DNA of 64,000 bases from Nematocida parisii ERTm1 (GCF_000250985.1 NW_013524646.1:124001-188000), one strand, 5' to 3'; positions 46,786 through 56,954 are shown, counted from the stretch's first letter. Notes: a model not told the origin generated them from the sequence alone. A program made the numbers and translations.

Positions 46786-48771
46786 ATGGATAGAGTTGAG
46801 TATTTAATAGTTCTTATTATGAATTTAGTAATGAAGAGAAGTAGCTATATATACAAAAAGTTAATTTTAGCCACTGTATGCTGGATAAGTACACAGGGGG
46901 TGGTGGAAGCATCAGACCCTAGTAGTTTGTTATTAGATCGTGCAGCTATATGTGCAGAAGAGGTTAATTCTCCATGCATATTAGATACCTACTGTCCTGC
47001 AAAAATTAAAAGTCTAAATCAAAATAACAATGGCACACATGCCAATTTTATGATTTCTGATGTAAATTTTGATTTCATAAAAAAATTATACATGCTAAAA
47101 GATATTATAAAACAGAGTTACTTAATTATATACAGAAAAACCCCAGGAAAGAACCTATTGGTATTTCAACTAGATGTAGATAAACAGAAAGAAATGAATG
47201 AAATTCTTAAGGATTTTACCAGCAGGATTCAACAAATAAGTATAGAAAATAAGTCTTTTAAGAACTCAACTAACAAATTAATGTATTACACTGAGTTTAG
47301 ACATTTAAAAACAGAAGAAAAGTATTTACTAAATACGCATGCGTATGCGGTAGACAAAAGTACAATAATTGATCAGTATATAAAAGCACATCCAAATAAA
47401 TCAGAAATAGATGAAACTATGCATGTATGGGAAGACATCCAGGTTATAGAGATATGCTGTGAAAAAATGGAATTTAAAATGAAAAGTACTGAAATAGATC
47501 CAAAATCCAGGATCTATACGTACAATGAGATAGATATGTCAACATTACAAGTGCAGATAGATAATATGCCCTCAGTTGCGAGCAGCTCTGGTATTGTATT
47601 CCGAAAAAAAAAAGTATCTAATGGCAACAGCTCTACTGAAAATTTTGATGATAAAAAATATATTGAAGAAGCAAAAAAGACAAGAGATAATATCTATAGA
47701 CAGTCAATGAACTTATTATCTAGTCAGAATGGATTTGATATGCAAAAAATTGAGATGGATGGGCTTGATCTAAATAATCCAATTATAAAAAACATGAAAA
47801 AAAATTTAGACACTGCTTTTAATTCGATATCTGACCAAATTAAAAAAAAGAGGGGTGATAACCAAGAGCAAATTCTTGATAATATCAAAGCAGTTATATA
47901 TGAATCATTGTTTATGAATTTTAGTGATAAAAATCCCATATTAGAAAATGATAATCAATTAGAAAATGATAAAGAAATATTAAATCAAAATAATCTGAAA
48001 TCGATCTATGCTAAAATTGATGAAGATAATACTGCATTAGATCCACATATCCAGAAAGAGTGGAGCTTTATATACCCCGAAAATCAGAGTGAATCGTTGG
48101 AGTTGGCCCAAAGTGCAATGAACCATATGGAAAATAACGACAGATTCAAATACTGCTCTGGAAACAAAATATCCCAAGTTGATATTATGTTTAAAAAGAT
48201 ACGAGAAATTATTGCTTCGGATGTTAAAAGCAGCGTTAGAATAACAATGGATGTAACCACCAAGAAAAAAACTATAAAACTAGAATACAAAATCTTTAAT
48301 CAAAATGAAGACAGCAAAAATATAAGTAACGAATATGAAATGGTCTTAGAATGCAGGGCTATTGAAAATATTAAACTTGATGATTCCAGCAAAAATTTGT
48401 CAACAATAAACCATTTAAAACAAACAAAAAAGCATGAAAAATCATTCTTGCTTATAACCTTTACAGATACAAAAGAAAAAGATAGCAAATTCCACGTTAA
48501 TTTCAATAAACCTGAAAGCAATAGTATAAAAATAGAAAATATAAGCGATAATTTCACCTGCATTGACAATCTAGGTGAAATAATAAATAAAATAGAGAAA
48601 TCATTTGTTTCAGAGGCTTTCGTCTGCCAAGCCCACCTGGGATTAGAGAGACGCTCTAATGGATCCTCTCCTGAGCCGCTCACACCTAGAATGAGCGTGT
48701 CAGATAATGAAGAAACCGTGTCTGAAGAGGAATTAGATGGCTGGGATGATAATGCATGTACATCTTCATAA
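46786..48771 (+). CDS. Family C secreted protein
   Basis: 661 aa. After MDRVEYL comes a hydrophobic N-terminal region and a second one (KLILATVCWISTQGVVEASD, to about residue 44) that ends like a signal-peptidase site. The body is helical and rich in Asn, Lys and Glu, with scattered pairs of Cys near 45-70 (CAEEVNSPCILDTYC). The acidic tail ends SVSDNEETVSEEELDGWDD. Parts align loosely with the 44410-45882 frame, so the two neighbours are diverged paralogues. There is an in-frame run of ten A's at 47604-47613 (FRKKK) read without a shift. If the start is further in, at the M of 'MKRSSYIYKK', the signal peptide is more typical. Confidence 0.78.
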   Translation: MDRVEYLIVLIMNLVMKRSSYIYKKLILATVCWISTQGVVEASDPSSLLLDRAAICAEEVNSPCILDTYCPAKIKSLNQNNNGTHANFMISDVNFDFIKKLYMLKDIIKQSYLIIYRKTPGKNLLVFQLDVDKQKEMNEILKDFTSRIQQISIENKSFKNSTNKLMYYTEFRHLKTEEKYLLNTHAYAVDKSTIIDQYIKAHPNKSEIDETMHVWEDIQVIEICCEKMEFKMKSTEIDPKSRIYTYNEIDMSTLQVQIDNMPSVASSSGIVFRKKKVSNGNSSTENFDDKKYIEEAKKTRDNIYRQSMNLLSSQNGFDMQKIEMDGLDLNNPIIKNMKKNLDTAFNSISDQIKKKRGDNQEQILDNIKAVIYESLFMNFSDKNPILENDNQLENDKEILNQNNLKSIYAKIDEDNTALDPHIQKEWSFIYPENQSESLELAQSAMNHMENNDRFKYCSGNKISQVDIMFKKIREIIASDVKSSVRITMDVTTKKKTIKLEYKIFNQNEDSKNISNEYEMVLECRAIENIKLDDSSKNLSTINHLKQTKKHEKSFLLITFTDTKEKDSKFHVNFNKPESNSIKIENISDNFTCIDNLGEIINKIEKSFVSEAFVCQAHLGLERRSNGSSPEPLTPRMSVSDNEETVSEEELDGWDDNACTSS

Positions 48772-49075
48772 TACAATATAAAGCTGTGTACATTGATTGA
48801 ATTTCTTTTCCTGATTAGCTAAAGACATGTGGAAACAACAATAGCCTAGCGCACACTTGCCTGGTTCAATTGTTACTAAGCGCATTACTATCAGCACAAG
48901 TACAAAATTATTTAGGGCATAAGAGTAGAATAAATGTCTGTGCCCGAAATTTAATTACAGTTAAATAAATGATAATTACAGATAATGCGCTTCTTTATTC
49001 TTGTATTATATATTTACTGCCTGGTGGAAGCTTGGCGTTTTTTCTTTATTTTGCAATGCGTTTCTATGCTTTTGT
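48772..49075. other. Convergent intergenic region
   Basis: About 300 bp between the 3' ends of the family C and SNF2 genes; nothing further seen. Confidence 0.45.
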
Positions 49076-50599
49076 CTATTTATATTCGGGCGATGCAAGA
49101 GTGTCTAGATCTGTTATGTCAAGAGGGTCGTGCGAATAGTGAAAGAGTCTGCATAGGTCAACCTTATCAAATACTTGCTTTGACTTTATACCGTCTAAAA
49201 CTCCTTTGGAAATAGTTTTCTTTACTTCCTGCACTATTTCTATGCTTTCTTCAATCGTTCCTCTGCATATTAGCCTGTATATCTCCACCTCTTTCTTCTG
49301 TCCCATTCTGTGCGCTCGTCCTTTTGCCTGCTCTTCATTAAATGGATTCCAGTCAATGTCAAATAAAATGACTGTGTCGCTCTTTTGAAGATTTATCCCA
49401 ACACCGCCCACTTTCATGCTCATCAGAAGAACTTCCAGCCCTTCTTTGCTGCCAAATGTATTAAACACTTCCTCTCTCTTGCGAATTGGGCTGTCCCCAT
49501 CTATTCTGTAAGTGTTCCTCCCTGTAATGCTCTGCAATATACGAAGTGTTTCTTTATACTGGCTAAATAAGAGAATCTTTCTATTTGTGTGCCTCCACAT
49601 AAACAGCAGCCTGTGTATAACCTGCATTTTACCGCTGTCACTCCATCTAGTCAGTTCAGAGTCTGCCATAATAGGGTGGCTGCATATGCTCTTTAAGTGT
49701 GCAATACTCTTTAATGGCGCCCTTTTCCCCATTACTGTTGCTCGGGTTAGGTCATTCCGTAATACTCTCTTATAAACCGACTGCTGCTCCCGTGTAAGTG
49801 GGCAATATATTGTGTGCTCTTTTCGCCTGGGAATTGCCAAGCCCCCTTCTGGGATATTCTCTGAAAACCCAGCCAAATCCTCCTTTGTCCTTCGTATAAC
49901 TATTTCCGAAAGAAGCATATTTATATGCTCTTTTATAGATGCACCTTTCTGCTTCTCCAGCTCAGTTGAATTCTTTAGCGTGCTTTTCTTCAAAGGCTCT
50001 TCTATTTCCGACTTAAACCTCTGATAGTCCCCGAAGTACCCAGGCCGGACAGTCTCTGTAATGCTCCACAGCTCGGAAAGGCTGTTTTGTATTGGCGTTC
50101 CTGTAATGCACATCTTAGATCGAGCATCAATTAATCGAGATACTTTAGATATCATTGTCTCTCGATTCTTTATACGCTGCGCCTCATCAAATATCACTAA
50201 GTCAAAAAAAGACTGAAGAATCTGCCCCTTTTTCCTCTGCAGCAGCTCATAGTTTAATATCACTATGTAATTTCCGTCTGCGCCCCTTAAAACATTCTCT
50301 GCCCCCGCATCACTCGATCTAACTACACGCGCAGGAATTGAAAAGCCCATTTTATCCATTTCTTTTTTCCAGTTCTGCAGAAGTGTGCACGGGGCAACAA
50401 TAAGAATAGATTTTCCAATCTGGCTCCAAACCCGCTTGGCTATTTCTAAGGCCTGCATAGTCTTTCCCGTGCCCATTTCATCACTTAAAACAACCCCCTT
50501 CCGCGCAGATATTCTCTTCCACATCCACTCAACCCCTTCAATCTGATGCTCTTTAAAATTTTCCATCCAGATTTTTTGCCTTCTGCTTAAATACATCAT
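49076..50599 (-). CDS. SNF2-family ATPase, Rad26/CSB-like
   Basis: 507 aa, almost only the motor. Motif I DEMGTGKT (near residue 44), Ia VAPCTLLQNW, II DEAQRIKN, III ITGTPIQN; the second lobe has LLFSQY, VLLMSMKVGGVGINL (V) and QAKGRAHRMGQ (VI). The ending, IEIVQEVKKTISKGVL then QVFDKVDLCRLF, resembles the region after the motor in Rad26/ERCC6, which remodels stalled RNA polymerase II in transcription-coupled repair. The N-terminal regulatory part of Rad26 is absent, so it could instead be a Rad54-type protein. The SNF2 assignment is certain; the subfamily is tentative. Confidence 0.93.
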   Translation of the reverse strand: MMYLSRRQKIWMENFKEHQIEGVEWMWKRISARKGVVLSDEMGTGKTMQALEIAKRVWSQIGKSILIVAPCTLLQNWKKEMDKMGFSIPARVVRSSDAGAENVLRGADGNYIVILNYELLQRKKGQILQSFFDLVIFDEAQRIKNRETMISKVSRLIDARSKMCITGTPIQNSLSELWSITETVRPGYFGDYQRFKSEIEEPLKKSTLKNSTELEKQKGASIKEHINMLLSEIVIRRTKEDLAGFSENIPEGGLAIPRRKEHTIYCPLTREQQSVYKRVLRNDLTRATVMGKRAPLKSIAHLKSICSHPIMADSELTRWSDSGKMQVIHRLLFMWRHTNRKILLFSQYKETLRILQSITGRNTYRIDGDSPIRKREEVFNTFGSKEGLEVLLMSMKVGGVGINLQKSDTVILFDIDWNPFNEEQAKGRAHRMGQKKEVEIYRLICRGTIEESIEIVQEVKKTISKGVLDGIKSKQVFDKVDLCRLFHYSHDPLDITDLDTLASPEYK

Positions 50600-50743
50600 A
50601 AAATTGTTTGTTCTAATTTACTTCCTTTCCATCCCATTCCGTCCCTTCTTATTCTATTCCAGTCTCTCTACTAAAAAATACTTTGTATATAATACTTTAA
50701 ATAGTGCTTTATGTAATTACTTGTACTTTATTATGTGGGTGTC

Positions 50744-51160
50744 TTATGCAATTATGGTTGACTTAATTTTGTTAACTAAGTGCAAGTCACGTGCCATGAG
50801 AGTGACTCTCTTTGCGTGGATGGCACATCTGTTGCTGTCCTCAAATAGACCGGTTAAGTAGTTTTCTAAACTCTCCTGGATGGCCAGAATAGAAGAGGAC
50901 TGGAATCTTACATCTGTCTTGTACTCTGATGCAACCTCTCTGACTAGTCTCTGGAATGGGAGCTTTCTTATAAGAAGATCGGTTGTCTTCTGGTACTTTC
51001 TAATTTCTCTCAGAGCAACTGTTCCTGCCTTAAATCTGTGTGGCCTCTTTGCTGCCACTGCTCCTGGGGCGGTGCTCTTTCTTGCTGCCTTAGTTGCTAA
51101 TTGTTTTCTTGGTGCCTTTCCTCCGGTGCTCTTTCTTGCTGTCTGTTTTGTTCTTGCCAT
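50744..51160 (-). CDS. Histone H3
   Basis: 138 aa. The N-terminal tail [20 protein letters not shown] is canonical, keeping Lys4, 9, 14 and 18, followed by ATKAARKST. After that comes a one-residue insertion and an unusual [16 protein letters not shown]. The core has [20 protein letters not shown] and [13 protein letters not shown] as in H3; the C-terminus is changed ([13 protein letters not shown]). Its residues are more diverged in alpha-2 ([20 protein letters not shown]) than in the tail. It is divergently paired with H4 across 571 bp with shared boxes. The core histone role is clear. Confidence 0.97.
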   Translation of the reverse strand: MARTKQTARKSTGGKAPRKQLATKAARKSTAPGAVAAKRPHRFKAGTVALREIRKYQKTTDLLIRKLPFQRLVREVASEYKTDVRFQSSSILAIQESLENYLTGLFEDSNRCAIHAKRVTLMARDLHLVNKIKSTIIA

Positions 51161-51731
51161 TCATGAACAAACTTTATTCGTATATAAGCATGTTTTGGCG
51201 GGTACTCTCTTGTGGCGGGATTCTTTTGGCGGGCAATTTTATTTGCCGGGAATAATTTGGCATAATAAAAAGCACCAGAAACAGCCAGCAGCGAATAAAA
51301 CAGCCTTAAAAATACACATTATTATTCAGGTATTCGGGTTATTTATAAAGAATTGTCAACACACAAAAATATTCAACGTATATTTACAAATTACTCTTTT
51401 GGGTAATCATTTCTTCTATATTCTATTTATAGTAATATTGCTCTTTTTGCTGTGTAATATACTCTTTTATATGAAATATTTAAAGATTCAGGCAATATCC
51501 TAAAATTTCAAATATTTCAGTCTTTTTTAGGCATAGGAATGCTCTTAAAATAAAGAAATATATTCAATAATATGCCGTATATAGACAGAGTGGCCAGGAA
51601 AACAGCTTAACTGTGGTAATATTCCACTTTAATCCCCGAATTTTCCCGGGAAATTCCCCGGCATTATTGGCGGGATTATCTTTTTGGCGGGAAGTAAAAC
51701 TATAAATACTCCTTTTGTTTTCTTCTTTAAT
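51161..51731. promoter_or_regulatory. Shared H3/H4 promoter with E2F-like GGCGGG boxes
   Basis: On the H3 side: TTTTGGCGGG at 51193-51202, GTGGCGGGA at 51212-51220, TTTTGGCGGG at 51224-51233 and TTTGCCGGGAA at 51242-51252. On the H4 side: ATTGGCGGGAT at 51666-51676 and TTTTTGGCGGGAAG at 51681-51694, then a TATAAATA box (51701-51708) about 25 bp before the ATG. TTTGGCGGGAA is the textbook E2F/DP site and fits S-phase histone control. All boxes read the same way on the plus strand. One CGGGTTAT lies at 51345-51352. Confidence 0.75.
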
Positions 51732-52055
51732 ATGTCAGTAGTAGCAGGAAGAGGTAAAGGAGGAAAAGGACTTGGAAAAGGATCAGCAAAAAGACACAGA
51801 AAAACAACACAGCAGACAATGGGCATCTCTAAGCCAGCAATAAGAAGACTAGCAAGAAGAGGAGGAGTAAAGAGAGTCAGTGCAGGTGTATACAGCGAAA
51901 TAAACAACATGGCCAAGACTTACTTAGAAGGAATCATCAGATGTGCAGTCACCTACTGCAACCACGGGAAGAGAAAGACCGTCTCTTGCCAGGATGTTCT
52001 CTACTCATTAAAGAAGCAGGGAGTCACTCTCATTGGATTTGGATCCACCCGATAG
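51732..52055 (+). CDS. Histone H4
   Basis: 107 aa from the ATG at 51732; the open frame runs upstream, but this Met precedes the tail. The tail is [20 protein letters not shown], that is, the canonical tail with VVA inserted after Ser1 and one Gly changed to Ser. Then HRK and [20 protein letters not shown] as in H4, but with [13 protein letters not shown] replacing the usual VLRDNIQGITKPAI. The core ends [17 protein letters not shown]. Unusually diverged for H4: alpha-2 ([20 protein letters not shown]) differs at many positions. Divergent from H3. Confidence 0.97.
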   Translation: MSVVAGRGKGGKGLGKGSAKRHRKTTQQTMGISKPAIRRLARRGGVKRVSAGVYSEINNMAKTYLEGIIRCAVTYCNHGKRKTVSCQDVLYSLKKQGVTLIGFGSTR

Positions 52056-52855
52056 TTAAAATAAAGTAACACAATAGTAATATATAATTATATTTTTACA
52101 TCCAAGATTTATTAAAGAATTCCTAGAAAAGAAAGAATTTCTGTGTACAAATTACGCTGCAGCAATATCTTGTATAAACAACTATAAACAGGGGAGAAGA
52201 GCACGTAGACATAATCAAATACAAGAGTGTATAACAAAAGAATGAAGTGATTGTTTTAGTATATTTATACTCCTGTGATAGAATACTCCTAGTTATACTG
52301 TAAATATGTATTGCTGTATGGTATTTTAATAATAATTCTATGTGTGTAAATAGAGTACTTACATTCGGAGTGTATTTACTTATTGCTTTACGGCCTGATC
52401 ATGTGTTTTAACTATTGAATTTCTAGTGGCTGTGTTACTACATTAAGTTATGGTTGTATTTAATACCATCTTATACACCTTTAAGTTTAAGTGCACTTTA
52501 TATTATTTGCATATGATGTGTTTAAACATTTAAACTAGATATTTTATTAGAGTGTGCTACTGTGTGTACTATGGTTTATTCAAACTCCTGGCAGTATTAG
52601 TGTGCGCACTGGGTGTGTTATTCTTAATTTATATGACGAGGATACTTTAGCATGAATATTGCATTTTAATATTTCTGCATAAATTATTATGTGCTAAAGA
52701 CTGAATAATAGATAAATAGAAGTGGAAATGAAAACAGCCAAAAATAACACAAACTTAAATAAGATTATTCACAGGTATGTGTGCATTGTATTTAAATACA
52801 TGATTATCAGATTGATTGTGAGCCCATGGATAAATACTAAAAAGATAGGACAGAC
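52056..52855. other. Intergenic stretch
   Basis: About 800 bp with no convincing gene. A frame at 52722-52952 overlaps the homeobox gene in another register and has no recognisable content. Confidence 0.5.
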
Positions 52856-53155
52856 ATGGATAAAAAAATTAAAAGACCAAGACTCACCACCGCACAGACA
52901 AAATTGCTATCTATTGTGTATCAGCAAAACCCACGGCCTTCAAATGATTTAAGGTGTAAATTAGCGAGTGACTTTAATATACCTATTCGCACTGTGCAGA
53001 TTTGGTTCCAGAACAGAAGGGCAAAAGATAGGAAGTATAACACCTTGGTATCTTCTTCTGAGAGTGAGTTATCTGAGAAAGCGCCAAACAAGGCTGCCTC
53101 AGCATCTACGTATGATGAATACTATAGGCTGTTTATAGAAGAGAACTACAAATAA
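52856..53155 (+). CDS. Homeodomain transcription factor
   Basis: 99 aa, nearly all homeodomain. Residues 4-62 carry the three helices: KRPRLTTAQTKLLSIVYQQN, PSNDLRCKLASDFNIPIRTV and the recognition helix QIWFQNRRAKDRK, with Trp at about residue 50. It then ends in a short acidic Ser-rich tail (SSSESELSEK) and an aromatic end. Microsporidia keep several such small homeobox genes, including mating-type-like pairs; a role in mating or development is not shown here. The next gene starts about 145 bp downstream on the same strand. Confidence 0.95.
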   Translation: MDKKIKRPRLTTAQTKLLSIVYQQNPRPSNDLRCKLASDFNIPIRTVQIWFQNRRAKDRKYNTLVSSSESELSEKAPNKAASASTYDEYYRLFIEENYK

Positions 53156-53299
53156 TTACACACTTATTCTCATCGGATGGTGCGGGCGTGGTTTTCAACT
53201 TTATGAAGCATCTAGTATTAGATATTCTTCGTGTGTCTGCTGCTTATTTAGAGACAGTGTGCCAGGGTAATATTTGATACAGGATTGTTTGTATAAACA

Positions 53300-54127
53300 A
53301 TGCGAAACCGGAGTGAAGAGTTGAAAAGAAGAAGAGGCATTCTATACGAAAAAAGACGAATTAAGGAAAAGACTGAAGTAGAAGTTCTATTCGGAAAAAT
53401 ATCTGAGAATCTCTCAAAACTAGAGGAATTGGTTATTTCAGTGGAAAAGGAGTGCAGTATATACTGTATTCCTAGCTTTGAAAGCAAAGGAAAAACAATA
53501 GCAAAAATTGAGCAGATGAAATATGAAATATCCATTGTGCTCACTAAGTCCAAAGGGATTCTTGATTATTTCTCACAGAACTTCAAAAAATCAATTAACT
53601 ATACTCTAGTAGAGTCCATAAGTGTTCATTTTCACTATAAAATAGATAGGCTAATAAACAGAATGAACGCATCAATGGCGAATATTGAAAAAATAAAGGA
53701 ACCTTCCACAGAACAAAAAAGCACAAACGGTGCAGAGTCGGTGTATAAGTCTGTATACCACATAACTGAGCTAATACGCGAACTAAAAACTGTGGTGATT
53801 TCACAGTCAGACAAAATAGAGCGGCTAGACATAGCAATGGACTACGTTTCTAATAGTGCTAATAAGTCTGTTAATGAAATAGCAAACATTTCTGTATTTG
53901 GGTCCCACATTAAGAATAGAATCATTTCTGTGCTGTTTAGCTGTATTTTTGTATTGGTTGTTCTGAGCACACTTAAAGCATACTCCCACTCAATGAAATA
54001 CACAAGAACTCCTAGTAAACCTAAAATTACTAATCAGAACGAATTTACAAACCATAGAAGAGAATCTGTTTGGCAGAATAATCAAAAAAGAAGAGCCATA
54101 GCCCACCCTTTAATGAAAATACTATAA
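53300..54127 (+). CDS. Syntaxin-like SNARE (Tlg2/syntaxin-16 type)
   Basis: 275 aa. The N-terminus MRNRSEELKRRRG is like the short Tlg2/syntaxin-16 start that binds the Sec1/Munc18 protein Vps45. Next come helices of an Habc-type domain, a SNARE motif (about 145-200; HITELIRELKTVVISQSDKI) with the central glutamine of a Q-SNARE at residue 169, and a membrane anchor at about 209-228 (ISVLFSCIFVLVVLSTL). About 47 residues follow the anchor on the lumenal side, which is unusual for a SNARE but known in Tlg2. Suggested role: fusion at trans-Golgi and endosomal membranes. Confidence 0.75.
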   Translation: MRNRSEELKRRRGILYEKRRIKEKTEVEVLFGKISENLSKLEELVISVEKECSIYCIPSFESKGKTIAKIEQMKYEISIVLTKSKGILDYFSQNFKKSINYTLVESISVHFHYKIDRLINRMNASMANIEKIKEPSTEQKSTNGAESVYKSVYHITELIRELKTVVISQSDKIERLDIAMDYVSNSANKSVNEIANISVFGSHIKNRIISVLFSCIFVLVVLSTLKAYSHSMKYTRTPSKPKITNQNEFTNHRRESVWQNNQKRRAIAHPLMKIL

Positions 54128-54408
54128 ACACAGAATAACAGGATAAAAGCAGAAATAGAATAATATTCAACATAATAAATATATTTTAAATTTTCTTTAT
54201 GGAAATGTAATAATACTGCATAATTTTAAGTATGTGATTATGTTTAAATATACCCAAAAGTATTTAAAAGCATTCTACTGGATTCTGCTGTATCATCTGT
54301 CTACATATATTTAATAACACTGTAATAAATAATAGAAAATACCCGGAAATATTTAGTACAAATAAATTTAATCTTTGGCTGTGCGTATACAAATAACATT
54401 ATTTTAGA

Positions 54409-54772
54409 CTATATCGATAGAATGTGGCACACACACATCCACCCCCATACAAAAATCAGGCATGCCAGCGTGTATTCTAGATATATTTGTGATATAAACA
54501 AAGACAAAGCAAATATTCCCATGTAGTATACTGTTAGAATTCCAAATATTTGCATGAAAGTAAATCCAGATAAGTATATGGCAGTAGGAAGCAGAATGTG
54601 CCCGATAAGCACTAAATGGCATATTGGAATTATCTCATACGAATTTAATCTTGTTAATTGCACTGTTACCATACTTAGAAGAAGCCCACAACTGGAAATT
54701 AAAATCTGAAATATTTATAAAATTCGGGCTCTCTTGTTGCAGTTTCTTTATATCTAAGCCAATTAAACTCAT
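54409..54772 (-). CDS. Small multi-pass membrane protein, possibly with a 25-nt intron
   Basis: From the ATG at 54772 the frame codes MSLIGLDIKKLQQESPNFIN then ISDFNFQLWASSK and soon stops. The neighbouring frame codes four hydrophobic segments to a stop at 54409 (YEIIPICHLVLIGHILLPTA, IFGILTVYYMGIFALSLF, TLACLIFVWGWM). They can be joined by removing 25 nt: GTATGGTAACAGTGCAATTA + ACAAG (GT...AG, with TTAAC close to the AG). Microsporidian introns are known to be this short, with the branch site next to the 3' end. Without an intron the second frame has its own ATG at 54672 (87 aa). Family not recognised. Confidence 0.45.
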
Positions 54773-55343
54773 TTAAAAAATATTTAATAGGCTATATTTC
54801 TTTATACGGAGTATTTACATAATAGCCAATAATAAGCGCTGTATATTCTAACAGAATAAACTGGAATGTGTGAATAAAATATTTTATAGGATAAACTATG
54901 CTTCTTATATACTAAAGTATAGTGCACAGTAAATGTGTGTATAAATCATAATGTTCTAAGGTTTATTTATACAGCCTGATAGCAATAGCAATCTGAATAC
55001 ACTGCGGTAATCCAGATAAATAAAGAAGTTAGAGTAAGCTCCTAGAACATTGTATAAAATTTGGTTTTTTGTGAGTTAGCTTGGCGCAGCTTTGGACTAT
55101 ATTAGAATATAGAATTTATATATACAACTCCAAATTCTTTCTTCTATACTAATTAGAAATTGCCCTAATAAAGACATTTTGAATTATTTATGCATATGCT
55201 TCCATTAAATCTATTAAAATGCCACATCTTCTTTATTTATTATATTCCTGTCCTTTTTGCATATTTATATTTGCACGTTACCTCCTGTTTCTTCATTTAG
55301 TATGGCGTGTAAATACTTCTTGATATTTTGGGTGCAGGTCTGG
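54773..55343. other. Intergenic stretch
   Basis: About 570 bp between the small membrane protein and CCT2; no gene or RNA seen. Confidence 0.5.
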
Positions 55344-56852
55344 CTATTCCTGGACTCTTTCTCTTGGACGGCACTTGATGTTGTTATCGCACCGAAGAAG
55401 CACCTCTGCGGTTTCAGCTGCTTTGCTCCAGATGATTTCTTTTAGTCGGAGAGACTCTCTTACACCGTGCGCATCCATACACTCTGGGCCATTGCTTCCT
55501 ATTCCGTACGAATGTGCTCCCTGGCTGTTGTACTCTGATATTTTATCAACTATTTCATCTGAAGGCATGCCTGCATTCTCTGCTAGACTTCTTGTTATCT
55601 CTAGAAGAGCCCTGGCATATGCCCTTTCTCCCTCTGTTGTTGGATGGATCAGATGCGCAACTGCTGCTTCAGCACTGCCTCCTCCAAAGACATATCTGTC
55701 GGACGTGTTCATGAGCACCTTAATTGCTCCAACAAGAGACCTCTCACACTCTTCAAGTATTTCTTTGGATGGCCCTCTTATTACAATAGAGCATGCACCG
55801 TCTTTAAGACCCCCAGTGAATGAACAGAACACTCTTTCCTGCATCTTTACCCGCTCAAATCGGTCGCACCTACCTACATCGCTCTCTACAACAGAATCAA
55901 ATGTGCTAAGTATCCTTCCATCCAATACTTTTGCAAGCATTTCTACTCCAGAAAAGTCTGCCCGCTCTATGCTTGTCTTTCCATGCTTTGTGAACTCCTG
56001 AGTGGGATAGTCGTAAATTATCTGTCTGTTCACTATTACATCTGCATGCTGTGATATTTTCTGCACTTTCTCGCTCATTCTTTTGTTTTCTGCCATTTCC
56101 AGCTTCTCTAGCTCTTTTGGAGACGTGACTGCGGCTTTTGACCCGAAAATTTTGACTTTGTCTGTATCTAAGCTAGTGTTAATTATTAACACGCGCGGAT
56201 TGTCCCATGCATCTTTCTGGCCTGGCCCAATATCACACTCAATAAGCAAACCATCGTGCATATATGAATCGCTCACCTCACCCCCTTCTATTTTTATTAT
56301 ATTCAGCATGTCAATCTTCTTTCCTATCTTCTTGGATACCTTCAGCGCCAGCTCACTAAGTGACTGCAGCTCAATTGGCGAGAACTTGGATGATAGTGTG
56401 GTCTTTGCCAAAGCAAGCCGCTCTTTGTCATCCGCACACTCCTTTGATATGCTTTTTAGCACATCCATTGCTTTTTTATGCGCCTTTCTGTACTCTGCAA
56501 TAATCTTGTATGGGTGCGCGCCCTTGAATATAAGCTTGTCTGCCTCATGCAAAAGCCCTCCAGTCAATACTGTTAGAGTAGTGGTCCCATCCCCCTCTGT
56601 TTCTCCATGCTCCTTTGCTGCATTTATCAATATCTTCGATGAGGCACCAGCCGGCACAATGTTCTTCAGCACAGTTGCACCATCGTTTGTTATTATTGGC
56701 TGCCCATTCTGCGTGTAAAGCAACTTTAGCATGCCTTTCGGGCCAAGAGTGCTCTTTACCATCCCAGACACTGTAATGGCTCCAACTAAAAAAGATGTCC
56801 TTGCTTCATCGGCCTTTTCCTGGGTTGCTCCTGGTTTAAGTAAGTCTGCCAT
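55344..56852 (-). CDS. CCT2: Chaperonin TRiC/CCT subunit beta
   Basis: 502 aa from the ATG at 56852 (MADLLKPGATQEKADEARTS), the position of the CCT2 N-terminus; the frame is open further upstream, but that stretch is not conserved. ATP-binding motifs: VKSTLGPKGM, NDGATVLKNI, EGDGTTTLTVLTG and, near the end, FGGGSAEAAVAHLI. Subunit clues: TDKVKIFGSKAAVTS, INRQIIYDYP(CCT2: 'INRQLIYNYP') and HADFAG-like ERADFSGVE identify the beta subunit. TRiC folds actin and tubulin. Length is normal (yeast 527). Divergent from GGT with about 100 bp between starts. Confidence 0.95.
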   Translation of the reverse strand: MADLLKPGATQEKADEARTSFLVGAITVSGMVKSTLGPKGMLKLLYTQNGQPIITNDGATVLKNIVPAGASSKILINAAKEHGETEGDGTTTLTVLTGGLLHEADKLIFKGAHPYKIIAEYRKAHKKAMDVLKSISKECADDKERLALAKTTLSSKFSPIELQSLSELALKVSKKIGKKIDMLNIIKIEGGEVSDSYMHDGLLIECDIGPGQKDAWDNPRVLIINTSLDTDKVKIFGSKAAVTSPKELEKLEMAENKRMSEKVQKISQHADVIVNRQIIYDYPTQEFTKHGKTSIERADFSGVEMLAKVLDGRILSTFDSVVESDVGRCDRFERVKMQERVFCSFTGGLKDGACSIVIRGPSKEILEECERSLVGAIKVLMNTSDRYVFGGGSAEAAVAHLIHPTTEGERAYARALLEITRSLAENAGMPSDEIVDKISEYNSQGAHSYGIGSNGPECMDAHGVRESLRLKEIIWSKAAETAEVLLRCDNNIKCRPRERVQE

Positions 56853-56954
56853 AAAAGAAAAAATAAAAGATGAGTTTAAATCTGCCCAGGCGAAAAGCGT
56901 TGCCGTCGCATGGCAATTTAAAAGTGAAAAAATGAGAAAAAAAATAAACAAAAA

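Noticed and set aside
48985-49215. 76-aa frame with signal-peptide-like start
   Set aside because: Most of it is antisense to the end of the SNF2 gene and the hydrophobic start comes from T-rich intergenic sequence.
52722-52952. 76-aa frame before the homeobox gene
   Set aside because: It overlaps the homeodomain coding region in another register; the homeodomain frame is clearly real.
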